From: Candidatus Omnitrophota bacterium
GTDB lineage: Bacteria > Omnitrophota > Gorgyraeia > Gygaellales > Profunditerraquicolaceae
Length of the DNA stretch: 10,499 bases
Direction: 5' to 3'
Assembly: GCA_023247875.1 (NCBI GenBank)
Contig: JAHFFQ010000025.1
Span: forward strand, 1 to 10,499
In this document: positions 1-6,480 of the stretch, piece by piece
Numbering within the stretch: position 1 is the stretch's first letter
Layout: each line of letters starts with the position of its first letter
Notes under the pieces: model-generated
Told to the model about the DNA's origin: nothing
The model's database searches: none
Seen by the model: only the letters and a program-made list of their open reading frames with translations
Made by a program: the position numbers and the translations under genes

Positions 1-1
1 T

Positions 2-451
2 AACGAAGTAAGGGAAAAAAGAGGGCTGGCTTATGAGATCGGCACAGGGGTCAAGCGTTATTCGGACACCGGCGCTTTCCTGGTGCACGCGGGCATAGAT
101 AATTTCAAGGTTGGGCCCTGCCTTGAATTGATCTTCAGGGAGTTAGGCAAGATCGGGAATAAACCGGTAACTAAAGACGAATTTAAGCGCTCCAAGGAAT
201 TTTACCTGGGCCAGCTCATGCTGGCTTTAGAGGATACCATGGAGTATATGCTCTGGATCGGGGAGAGCACATCCTGCCTGGATAAAGCGTATACATTGGA
301 GGAGATCGTCCAGCAGGTAAATAAGGTGAGCATAGAAGATATACGCCAGGTCGCTCAACAGATATTTAAGCGCCAAAAGATTAATCTTGCCCTGATCGGG
401 CCGCTGGAAAAAGAACGCAAGAGGATCTACGCGAAACTCAATTTAAAATAA
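2..451 (+). CDS. M16-family zinc peptidase, C-terminal part (5' end outside window)
   Basis: The frame is open from base 2 and gives 149 residues before TAA. The first visible residues, NEVREKRGLAYEIGTG, are the hallmark of the C-terminal M16 domain (processing peptidase, PqqL and YmxG type), where the Arg/Tyr loop helps bind substrate. The later 'FKRSKEFYLGQLMLALED' helix and the terminal 'INLALIGPLE' strand also fit. The catalytic HxxEH motif sits in the N-terminal half and is outside the window, so activity cannot be judged. Family members are about 400-450 residues, so roughly two thirds of the gene is missing. In bacteria such proteins clip peptides, often in the periplasm; the location here is unknown without the N-terminus. 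The stop codon overlaps the next ATG by one base (TAATG), which suggests one transcript and coupled translation. Confidence 0.9.
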   Translation, partial: NEVREKRGLAYEIGTGVKRYSDTGAFLVHAGIDNFKVGPCLELIFRELGKIGNKPVTKDEFKRSKEFYLGQLMLALEDTMEYMLWIGESTSCLDKAYTLEEIVQQVNKVSIEDIRQVAQQIFKRQKINLALIGPLEKERKRIYAKLNLK

Positions 452-1473
452 TGGAGCATTTAGCTATTTTCCCCGGGGCTTTATTGGTGTTGTTTCTTCT
501 TCTTGTGTTTTCTTTCTTTTTTTCGGCCTCCGAAACCTCGATCATAGGTTTAAGCAAGATCCGGCTGCGCCACATGCTGCAGAAGGGGCTCAAACGCGCC
601 CAGAGCGTCCAGCGGCTGGTAGCTAAACTGGACAAGGTGATCGCCGCCATTCTAATCGGCAACAATATCGTCAATATCGCCATCTCTTCCATAGCTACCG
701 GCATATTCGTGCAGATTTATGGGTACCGCTGGGGGATACTTGCTTCTACCTTTGTTACCACCATGGTATTGCTTATTTTCTGCGAGGTGACCCCGAAGAT
801 CCTTTCGGCAAAACGCACGGAAAAGGTCGCCCTGTTTGTGGCGCCGCTGATGGAGCTGTTGCTTGTTATTTTAAAGCCCCTGATCATATTTTTCATCGGG
901 ATCAGCAATTTTATCCTGAAGCTCTTCGGCGTAGGCCCGGCCACAAGGATGCCCCTGGTTACCGAAGAGGAATTGAAAACGATGATCGAAATTGGAAAAG
1001 AGGAGGGGGTCTTAAGCGAAGATGAGCGCAAGATGCTCCACCGTATCTTTGAATTCGGGGATACCAGGCTTAGCGATGTCATGGTTACCAAGGATAAGAT
1101 CATCGGAGTCAATATCAATACTAATTCCGAAGAGCTGCTTAATATATTTGTTGAGGAAGGTCATGCCCGGCTTCCGGTATATGAAGGTTCGCTGGATAAT
1201 ATTACCGGCATAGTTTACGCCAAGGACCTGCTTTATATATTAAGGGAAAAGGGGTTATTTCTGCTGCAGGACCTGCTTCACCCGGCATATTATGTGCCGC
1301 CGGCGATGCGCGTGAATGAGCTGTTAAAAAAATTTCAGGCGGAGAAGATCCAGATCGCCATTATCACGGATAAGGAAAAGAAAACCCTGGGCCTAGTCAC
1401 TTTAGAGAACCTGCTTGAGGAGATAGTCGGAGAGATAGAGGAAAAGCATTCCCACGCCAGGAAGAGGGCTTGA
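451..1473 (+). CDS. CNNM (DUF21) transmembrane plus CBS-pair protein, short form (hemolysin C/CorC family)
   Basis: This 340-residue inner-membrane protein has the CNNM core at about residues 5-165: a first hydrophobic segment ending in SASETS (25-30), GNN (70-72) in the second, EVTPK (112-116) after the third, and a long hydrophobic segment at 126-160. An acidic linker (TEEELKTMIEIGKEEGVLSE, 171-190) leads to a CBS pair at about 205-325. CNNM proteins are linked to magnesium or other divalent-cation efflux, with CBS domains sensing ATP-Mg; the cation here is inferred from the family. The usual C-terminal CorC_HlyC domain is absent: the protein ends soon after CBS2 with a basic tail, about 90 residues short of typical 420-430-residue members. 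No Shine-Dalgarno precedes the ATG, which overlaps the upstream stop, so translation is probably coupled to the M16 gene. Confidence 0.9.
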   Translation: MEHLAIFPGALLVLFLLLVFSFFFSASETSIIGLSKIRLRHMLQKGLKRAQSVQRLVAKLDKVIAAILIGNNIVNIAISSIATGIFVQIYGYRWGILASTFVTTMVLLIFCEVTPKILSAKRTEKVALFVAPLMELLLVILKPLIIFFIGISNFILKLFGVGPATRMPLVTEEELKTMIEIGKEEGVLSEDERKMLHRIFEFGDTRLSDVMVTKDKIIGVNINTNSEELLNIFVEEGHARLPVYEGSLDNITGIVYAKDLLYILREKGLFLLQDLLHPAYYVPPAMRVNELLKKFQAEKIQIAIITDKEKKTLGLVTLENLLEEIVGEIEEKHSHARKRA

Positions 1474-1481
1474 AGAATTAT

Positions 1482-1510
1482 TTGACATGAAATTTAAGCT
1501 GTGATAGTAT
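1482..1510 (+). promoter_or_regulatory. Sigma-70-type promoter with extended -10 for the DUF5679-rsfS-argS-recJ unit
   Basis: TTGACA at 1482-1487 is a perfect -35 hexamer. It is followed by a 17-base spacer and TAGTAT at 1505-1510 (4 of 6 matches), with a TG at 1502-1503 that forms an extended -10. It lies just after the CNNM stop codon, and the first ATG is about 40 bases past the expected start site. Housekeeping sigma specificity is inferred from the hexamers. Confidence 0.7.
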
Positions 1511-1557
1511 TAATGAACAATTGGAAGTAAGCGGCTTGCACAAAAAGGAGGAAACAA

Positions 1558-1710
1558 ATGGCAGAAACAGGATATTGCGTGAAATGCAAAGGTAAGAAAG
1601 ACATGAAAGACGAGCAGAAGGTCACCATGAAGAACGGCCGGGCTGCCATGAGAGGCAAATGCCCTTCCTGCGGCACAGGCATGTATAAGATATTGGGAAA
1701 AGCAAAGTAA
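1558..1710 (+). CDS. DUF5679 small zinc-ribbon protein (50 aa)
   Basis: This 50-residue basic protein carries two CxxC pairs, YCVKC (residues 6-10) and KCPSCG (34-39), separated by the signature stretch 'KVTMKNGRAAMRG'. That is the pattern of DUF5679, a short family common in uncultivated bacteria and archaea. The four cysteines should bind one zinc. The molecular role is unknown; the size and charge fit a nucleic-acid- or ribosome-associated zinc ribbon, but that is inference. The start is secure: AAAAAGGAGG lies seven bases before the ATG, and a promoter lies just upstream. It precedes the ribosome silencing factor gene by 30 bases and probably shares its transcript. Confidence 0.9.
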   Translation: MAETGYCVKCKGKKDMKDEQKVTMKNGRAAMRGKCPSCGTGMYKILGKAK

Positions 1711-1727
1711 GTACCGGTTTTTTCAAC

Positions 1728-1743
1728 AGGAGCATCTAAAATA
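1728..1743 (+). promoter_or_regulatory. Shine-Dalgarno and apparent AUA start codon of rsfS
   Basis: AGGAG at 1728-1732 is followed after eight bases by ATA at 1741-1743, in frame with rsfS. Between the in-frame stop at 1708-1710 and TTG at 1873 this frame has no ATG, GTG or TTG. ATA is the only codon with a well-spaced Shine-Dalgarno that also gives the expected N-terminal length. ATT at 1768 is the only other unusual candidate in the N-terminal region and has no ribosome binding site. Confidence 0.65.
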
Positions 1744-2109
1744 GAATCAAAACAGTTAGCTCAAGCCATTGCCCTGGCTGCTAAATCAAAAAAAGCCGAA
1801 AAGGTAGTTATTCTTGATGTCTCAAAGGTAGCCGGTTTCTGCGATTATTTTGTCATTGCCAGCGGCAACTCTTTGAGGCAGGCCGGCGCCATCGCCAGGG
1901 GGATCCAGGAAGAGCTGGAAGCTAAAGGGATAAAATCTCTCTCAAGGGTTTCTCCGGGCGACGAATCCGGCTGGATAGCTTTGGATTATGTTTCGGTGAT
2001 CGCCCACGCCTTTTATAAACCTGTGAGAGAGTTTTATTCTTTAGAGAGGCTTTGGTCCGACGCCAAGAGGGTCAGGGTCAGCGCCGCAAAGCCGTCAACA
2101 AAACCGTAG
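1741..2109 (+). CDS. rsfS: Ribosomal silencing factor RsfS (Iojap family), AUA start proposed
   Basis: RsfS binds protein L14 on the large ribosomal subunit and blocks subunit joining, lowering translation when nutrients fall. From the ATA codon the product is 122 residues. The conserved core is present: VVILDVS (22-28), DYFVIASGNS (35-44), then RQAGAIARGI, GWIALDY (77-83) and FYSLERLW (98-105). The C-terminal tail after 106 is basic and not conserved. A TTG at 1873 would remove the first 44 residues, including the DYFVIASGNS strand, so it is not credible as the true start. With ATA as residue 1 the N-terminus (ESKQLAQAIALAAKSKKAE) has the length and helical look normal for the family. The gene follows DUF5679 by 30 bases and precedes argS by 30. 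A sequencing error at the start codon is the main alternative. Confidence 0.88.
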   Translation: MESKQLAQAIALAAKSKKAEKVVILDVSKVAGFCDYFVIASGNSLRQAGAIARGIQEELEAKGIKSLSRVSPGDESGWIALDYVSVIAHAFYKPVREFYSLERLWSDAKRVRVSAAKPSTKP

Positions 2110-2139
2110 CTTAGAGAATCATAGCTTGCCTTTTTTTTC
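2110..2139 (+). promoter_or_regulatory. argS leader without Shine-Dalgarno, pyrimidine tract before the ATG
   Basis: The 30 bases between rsfS and argS contain no purine-rich ribosome binding site. Instead CC, eight T and a C directly precede the ATG. The argS reading frame is closed just upstream by an in-frame TAG at 2122, so no earlier start exists. A pyrimidine tract can bind ribosomal protein S1; using that as the explanation here is inference. Confidence 0.5.
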
Positions 2140-3777
2140 ATGCATAAAAATATCCAAGAACAACTTACAGCCCTGGTCAGCGCAGCATTGGCAAAGTCCG
2201 GGTTAGACAAGCTGGGCCCGGAGGAGATAATCCTTGATTTTCCTACCGATAACCGCTTCGGTGATTTTACCACCAACATCCCCTTAAAGTTAGGCAAGCT
2301 GCTTAAGAGGGCCCCCCGTGAAATTGCCGCGAAATTGGTTGAATCTATCCAAAAGGAAATACAAAATTCAGAATTGAAAAATTTGATCGGTGAGGTAAAG
2401 GTTGAGGGCGCGGGGTTTGTAAACTTTTATCTTGACCCGGGTTATTTCTACGACCAGCTGGGCAAAATAATCGTTGAAGGCAAAGAGGCATTAAGGCTGG
2501 ATACGGGTAAAGGCAGAAAGGTCCTGATTGAGTTTGTCAGCGCTAATCCCACCGGATCTTTGTCGATTGCCCATGCCCGTCAGGCAGCGGTAGGTGATTG
2601 CCTGGCGAACATCCTGGAATTCCTGAACTTTAGCGTGCAGCGGGAGTATTACCTTAATGACGAGGGCAACCAGATCAATATTCTCGGTAGCTCCGTGGAG
2701 CTGCGCAGGCGGGAGTTAGCCGGGGAAAAGATCGAGTTCCCGGAAAACTATTACCAGGGTGATTACATATATGAGATCGCCAAAGAGGCGGATAAGCAAA
2801 AGATCAAAGATGCCGGCTTGGGTGATTTTGCCGCCGGTCATATTTTAAAGATCATTAAGCAGGAATTATCGGACTTCGGGGTTGATTTTGATTGCTGGTA
2901 TTCGCAAAAAGCCCTGGCTAAAAGCGGAAAAATAGAGGAGTCCTTTGCCCAATTAACGGATAAGGGATTTTTGTATGAGCAGGATGGGGCAACCTGGTTT
3001 AAGTCAACTGCTTTTGGGGATGATAAGGACAGGGTGGTAATTAAAAGTGACGGCAGCCAGACCTATCTGGCCCCGGATATCGCTTATCATCAGGATAAAT
3101 ATAAGAGAGGATTTAGCTGGCTGATCAACCTTTGGGGCCCGGATCATCACGGATACATTAACCGGATCAAGGCCTCCATTGAGGCACTCGGGCATTCCCC
3201 TGAAAGCCTTTCGGTAATTATCGTGCAACTGGCGACTATCTTTCGTAATGGCCAGCCGATCCAGATGTCTACCAGGCGCGGCCAGTATATAACCTTGCGC
3301 GAGATCCTGGATGAAGTAGGCGCGGATGCCTCCAGGTTCTTCTTTTTAATGCGCCGCACAGCCAGCCACCTTGATTTTGACCTTGAGGTAGCTAAGAAGC
3401 AAAGCGCCGAAAACCCCGTATATTATGTGCAGTACGCGCACGCGCGCATCTGCAGTATATTGCGAAGCGCGGATATCCAGCTTAAAGAAAACCTGGACTT
3501 TTCAGTGCTGGCGGAGAAAGAGGAGTTGGATCTTATCAAGAAGATGCTTGAGCTTGAGGCGGTCCTTAATGTTTGCTTGATCACCTGTGACCCTTATATG
3601 CTTACGGTTTATCTCCAGGAGCTCTCTGAAAGTTTCCATAAGTTTTATGACCTGCACAGGGTTTTAGGCCAGGGGGACGCGCTTACCTGCGCAAGGCTTG
3701 AGCTGATCAAGGGGGTAAGGATCGTTTTATCCTGCGGGTTAGAGCTGTTAGGCATAGCTCAACCGGAAAAAATGTGA
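2140..3777 (+). CDS. argS: Arginyl-tRNA synthetase (class I)
   Basis: This cytoplasmic enzyme charges tRNA-Arg with arginine using ATP. The 545 residues match the usual length. An N-terminal tRNA-recognition domain (about 1-100) is followed by the Rossmann catalytic domain starting at FVSANPTG (132-139). WGPDHHGYINR (332-342) is the ArgRS active-site block. The KMSKS-equivalent is QMSTRRGQYITL (375-386), a relaxed form normal for this enzyme. The C-terminal DALR anticodon-binding domain opens with NPVYYVQYAHARI (425-437). The HIGH motif is unusual: SIAH (142-145), with Ser for the first His and Ala for the Gly. No second argS is visible in the window. The stop overlaps the recJ ATG (TGATG), so translational coupling is likely. 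Confidence 0.97.
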   Translation: MHKNIQEQLTALVSAALAKSGLDKLGPEEIILDFPTDNRFGDFTTNIPLKLGKLLKRAPREIAAKLVESIQKEIQNSELKNLIGEVKVEGAGFVNFYLDPGYFYDQLGKIIVEGKEALRLDTGKGRKVLIEFVSANPTGSLSIAHARQAAVGDCLANILEFLNFSVQREYYLNDEGNQINILGSSVELRRRELAGEKIEFPENYYQGDYIYEIAKEADKQKIKDAGLGDFAAGHILKIIKQELSDFGVDFDCWYSQKALAKSGKIEESFAQLTDKGFLYEQDGATWFKSTAFGDDKDRVVIKSDGSQTYLAPDIAYHQDKYKRGFSWLINLWGPDHHGYINRIKASIEALGHSPESLSVIIVQLATIFRNGQPIQMSTRRGQYITLREILDEVGADASRFFFLMRRTASHLDFDLEVAKKQSAENPVYYVQYAHARICSILRSADIQLKENLDFSVLAEKEELDLIKKMLELEAVLNVCLITCDPYMLTVYLQELSESFHKFYDLHRVLGQGDALTCARLELIKGVRIVLSCGLELLGIAQPEKM

Positions 3778-5465
3778 TGTCCACCCATAAAATCCTAAGA
3801 TTAGCCACCCCGCATGTCCACCTGCAAAATCAACTCTCCAAAGAATTAGGCATATCCAAAGTCCTTGCCCAGATACTGGTCAACCGTAAAGTCAATTCTC
3901 CTGCCGAGGCGGAAAAATTCCTTAAAGCAGGCATAAATGACCTGTTCAGCCCCGATTTATTCTCCGATATGCCTAAGGCGATCAGCTTAGTCAGGAAGGC
4001 GGCGGAGAATAAAGAGAGGGTTATGGTTTTTGGCGACTATGATGTGGATGGGATAACCAGCACGGTTTTAGTCAAGAATACGCTTGTTTCATTGGGCCTG
4101 GATGTCCTGCACCATATCCCGCACCGGATTACAGAGGGTTATGGACTGAACAAAGAGATCATTAATTTTGCCAAAGAGAACAAGGTAAAGCTTATGGTTA
4201 CCGTTGACTGCGGAACAGCTAACCATAAGGAGGTAGAGGCCTTGAGGCAGGCAAACATAGATGTGATCGTTACTGATCATCATGAGCCGCAGGGACTGAA
4301 TCTGCCTGCCGCCTCAAGTATGATCAACCCTAAGCTTAAGCATTCCGGCTATCCTTACCGGGATTTAGCTGGTGTGGGGGTGGCTTATAAATTCTGCCAG
4401 GCGGTAACCAATTCCCTGCTTAGCGAAGACCTGGACCTGGTCACTTTAGGCACCATTGCCGACAGCGTTCCTTTGAACGGGGAGAACCGGATCATTGCCA
4501 GGGAGGGTTTATCCCGGATGGGACAGAGCAAAAGGCCGGGCTTGCGCGCCTTGATCGAGAACGCGGGAATTGAAAACAAGAAATTCAATTCCACTTACGT
4601 AAGCTTTATCATTGCCCCACGGCTGAATGCCTCCGGCAGGATGAGCAATGCTGAGACATCGTTAAAGCTGCTGATGAGCCAAGATCTGGAGGAGGCCCAG
4701 GGTTTTGCCAAAGAGCTTGAGCAGTTTAACCGCCAGCGCCAGAAGGTGGAAAGCAAGATTTTAGAGGAAGCGGAGGCGATGATCAACCGCGAGATAAATT
4801 TTAAGGAGCAAAAGGTGATCGTGATCGCCAAGGAGGATTGGCACCAGGGTGTTTTGGGGATCGTCGCCTCAAAGCTTGCCGACAGGTTTTACCGGCCGGC
4901 AATAGTCATTTCGTTGAATGAAGCTTTATGCAAGGGTTCTGCGCGCTCAATTAAGAATTTCCATTTATTTGATGCGCTTGTGGATTGCAAGGGGCTGCTG
5001 GACAGCTTCGGAGGGCATGCCCATGCAGCGGGGTTGTTGATCACCAGGGACAATATTGATGATTTCAGGAAAAGCATCAATAGGCTGGCGCATGACCGGA
5101 TGAAGATCGAAGACCTGCTTCCCAGCATGGATATTGATATGGAGCTAGCGCTTTCCGAGTTAAATGAGGGGATGGTCAGGGAGTTGGAATCTTTGGAGCC
5201 ATTTGGTATGGCCTGCCCTGAGCCGTTATTTTATACGCGTTCGCTTAAGTTAAAAGGACAGGCGCAGAGTTTAAGCCGCCAGACCCTGAAGTTCTGGGTA
5301 ACCGATGGAGTAACAACCTGTCAGGTTATTGGTTTCGGGATGAGCGGCTTGCTGGATAGCCTGATGCAGGCAGATTCATTTGACCTGGTTTATACGGCTA
5401 AGATCGACAGTTGGCGAGAGGATGAATCGCTGATCCTGGAGGCCAAGGATATATTTTTTAAATAG
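3777..5465 (+). CDS. recJ: Single-stranded-DNA-specific exonuclease RecJ
   Basis: RecJ degrades single-stranded DNA 5' to 3' with a two-metal centre and acts in mismatch, base-excision and RecFOR recombination repair. The 562 residues fit bacterial RecJ. The DHH domain motifs appear in order: DYDVDG (87-92), VTVDCG (141-146), TDHH (166-169) and LGTIADSVPL (224-233). The DHHA1 domain follows with ASGRMSNAE (285-293), a 'GVLGIVASKLADRFYRPA' block and SFGGHAHAAG (410-419). A C-terminal OB-like domain is inferred from the remaining length. I chose ATG 3777, which overlaps the argS stop by one base, with GGA nine bases upstream; GTG 3774, one codon earlier, is the alternative. The final bases overlap rpmB on the other strand. 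Confidence 0.96.
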   Translation: MSTHKILRLATPHVHLQNQLSKELGISKVLAQILVNRKVNSPAEAEKFLKAGINDLFSPDLFSDMPKAISLVRKAAENKERVMVFGDYDVDGITSTVLVKNTLVSLGLDVLHHIPHRITEGYGLNKEIINFAKENKVKLMVTVDCGTANHKEVEALRQANIDVIVTDHHEPQGLNLPAASSMINPKLKHSGYPYRDLAGVGVAYKFCQAVTNSLLSEDLDLVTLGTIADSVPLNGENRIIAREGLSRMGQSKRPGLRALIENAGIENKKFNSTYVSFIIAPRLNASGRMSNAETSLKLLMSQDLEEAQGFAKELEQFNRQRQKVESKILEEAEAMINREINFKEQKVIVIAKEDWHQGVLGIVASKLADRFYRPAIVISLNEALCKGSARSIKNFHLFDALVDCKGLLDSFGGHAHAAGLLITRDNIDDFRKSINRLAHDRMKIEDLLPSMDIDMELALSELNEGMVRELESLEPFGMACPEPLFYTRSLKLKGQAQSLSRQTLKFWVTDGVTTCQVIGFGMSGLLDSLMQADSFDLVYTAKIDSWREDESLILEAKDIFFK

Positions 5466-5709
5466 GGTTTTTGACCCTTTTTGGGGCTTTTTTGAAGCCA
5501 CCCTTTTTGATGCATTTGGCGCAGATGTAGACCTGCTGCGGATGGCCGTCTATCAGGATGCGCATTTTTTGCAGATTTGGCAGGAATTTGCGCATTGTCC
5601 AGCGGGCGATCTTTGAGCCGGTGCCGCCCTTGGCTTTGTATTGGCCTTTTCTGGATATCTTTTTTCCCTTAAGCTCGCCCTTTTTACATAAAACGCATTT
5701 TTTAAGCAT
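5458..5709 (-). CDS. rpmB: 50S ribosomal protein L28
   Basis: This 83-residue, strongly basic protein is a component of the large ribosomal subunit. The family signature FLPNLQKMR (42-50) is followed by the 'VYICAKCIKKGG' strand. Two CxxC pairs (C5/C8 and C63/C66) make it the zinc-binding form. A Gly/Lys-rich insert at about 22-36 separates the first pair from the core. I chose the ATG at 5709 because AAGGAG (complement of 5718-5723) sits eight bases upstream and the N-terminus MLKKCVLCKKG matches L28; an in-frame ATG 22 codons earlier would overlap the -35 element. The gene is transcribed alone, against recJ, and its last eight bases overlap the end of recJ. Confidence 0.94.
   Translation of the reverse strand: MLKKCVLCKKGELKGKKISRKGQYKAKGGTGSKIARWTMRKFLPNLQKMRILIDGHPQQVYICAKCIKKGGFKKAPKRVKNPI
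5464..5482 (+). terminator. Compact intrinsic terminator of recJ, inside the 3' end of rpmB
   Basis: AGGGT (5464-5468), a five-base loop TTTTG, and ACCCT (5474-5478) form a five-base-pair GC-rich stem running into five T residues (5478-5482). It begins inside the recJ TAG codon. A second five-base-pair hairpin with the same loop (GGCTT/AAGCC, 5485-5499) follows and may help. The stem is short, so efficiency is uncertain. Confidence 0.6.
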
Positions 5710-5747
5710 TTTTAAAACTCCTTTAGGTTGATTCCTTAATTTCCATA

Positions 5748-5775
5748 AGTATACTTGAATTTCCGGCGTTGTCAA
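5748..5775 (-). promoter_or_regulatory. Sigma-70-type promoter of rpmB
   Basis: Read on the minus strand, TTGACA (complement of 5770-5775) is a perfect -35. A 16-base spacer leads to TATACT (complement of 5748-5753), a 5 of 6 match to the -10. The expected start site is near 5741, giving a leader of about 30 bases. The -10 lies in a perfect ten-base palindrome, AAGTATACTT (5747-5756). Confidence 0.75.
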
Positions 5776-5783
5776 GATAGAAT
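5755..5783 (+). promoter_or_regulatory. Candidate plus-strand promoter interleaved with the rpmB promoter
   Basis: TTGAAT (5755-5760, 4 of 6) and TAGAAT (5778-5783, 5 of 6) are separated by exactly 17 bases and point toward the gene at 5826. The predicted start is near 5790. Its hexamers fall between and around those of the rpmB promoter on the opposite strand, so two polymerases could not bind at once. Confidence 0.5.
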
Positions 5784-5825
5784 ATAGCCAGGGCCCCGCG
5801 AAAAATCTGAAGGAGCGATTCTCTG

Positions 5826-6392
5826 ATGAACAAAATGCGCATTTTACTTCTAATTAGCATTTTAATTTTTGGTTTTAAAGCTGCTATAGATAGCATTCCC
5901 ATATCTAAATCAATCGATATAATCGCTGATTATGCCACTATACGCTACGGTAATACGTTCATTAAGGCGAAGATGGAGCCGGAGGGAACAGAAGACTTTT
6001 GGGTCAACAACGGATTCGCAGATAAAAGAAGCGATGGTTGGTTTTGGGTGATTCCCATGGAACAGGCAAAGGCTATGAAAGCATCGTACGGTGATTTTGT
6101 GCATTGTGGTTCTCCGGGAGCTTCTGCGGCCAAGGGAAGTCTTCAATTACTGCGGGTTTTTACCGCTGATCCGCAAATGCGCGAAAAGATCAAAAAAGTT
6201 ATCAAAAGTTCTCTTAACTCTCCGATTATCGAGATCAGAGGATCGAAATTAATGATCGAAGAGCATCTTATTGGAAACAAAAAATACTTAGCAAGTTATC
6301 AAAATGGACCAGAAAATTTTATTAATATAAGTCCATCAGAAATCTGCTATTTAATAAAAGACATTCTTATAGTGCAGGAACGTTTTGAATAA
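5826..6392 (+). CDS. Hypothetical secreted or membrane-anchored protein (188 aa)
   Basis: I do not recognise this protein. Residues 1-20 (MNKMRILLLISILIFGFKAA) look like a signal peptide or signal anchor: a short basic start and one hydrophobic stretch, with no lipobox. The remaining 165 residues have no further membrane segment and mix aromatic and charged residues, such as a DGWFWVIP patch (70-77), and include two cysteines, C94 and C174. A helical basic stretch (REKIKKVIKSSLNS, 119-132) is followed by 'PIIEIRGSKLMIEEHLIG', which reads like alternating beta strands. The start is supported by AAGGAG (5810-5815) ten bases before the ATG. Codons end in A or T more often than in the housekeeping genes upstream, which suggests later acquisition. 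A role outside the cytoplasm is the most that can be inferred. Confidence 0.75.
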   Translation: MNKMRILLLISILIFGFKAAIDSIPISKSIDIIADYATIRYGNTFIKAKMEPEGTEDFWVNNGFADKRSDGWFWVIPMEQAKAMKASYGDFVHCGSPGASAAKGSLQLLRVFTADPQMREKIKKVIKSSLNSPIIEIRGSKLMIEEHLIGNKKYLASYQNGPENFINISPSEICYLIKDILIVQERFE

Positions 6393-6416
6393 AAAGGTTA
6401 TAGATTACGTTTTATC

Positions 6417-6465
6417 GGGGGGACACAATACTTAATTATGGCGGCTTGAGCAGGCAGGAAGCGCC
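6417..6465 (+). repeat. Intergenic direct repeat, copy A
   Basis: A GGGGACACAA block and a TAATTAT block are followed by the conserved core GGCTTGAGC-AGGCAGGAAG-CGCC (6443-6465). The core can fold with GGC pairing GCC and GCTT pairing AAGC around one bulged G, leaving an 11-base loop, GAGCAGGCAGG. Copy B lies 717 bases downstream in the same orientation, on the other side of the PilZ gene. The rest of this 190-base intergenic region holds only the PilZ promoter and leader. Confidence 0.7.
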
Positions 6466-6480
6466 AAACAGCATAACTCG

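Noticed and set aside
717..1118. Minus-strand open frame of 133 codons inside the CNNM gene
   Set aside because: It is antisense to a clearly conserved coding frame, has no ribosome binding site and no recognisable protein features.
1873..2109. rsfS starting at TTG 1873 (78-residue product)
   Set aside because: It would remove the conserved DYFVIASGNS region, has no ribosome binding site, and the upstream frame encodes clear RsfS sequence.
2107..2138. Intrinsic terminator between rsfS and argS (AGCT/AGCT with T8)
   Set aside because: The possible stem is four weak pairs with an 11-base loop, three bases separate it from the T run, and termination there would cut off argS and recJ.
5710..5775. 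Longer L28 starting at the ATG at 5775 on the minus strand
   Set aside because: The extra 22 residues do not resemble L28 and span the promoter and the Shine-Dalgarno that serves the ATG at 5709.
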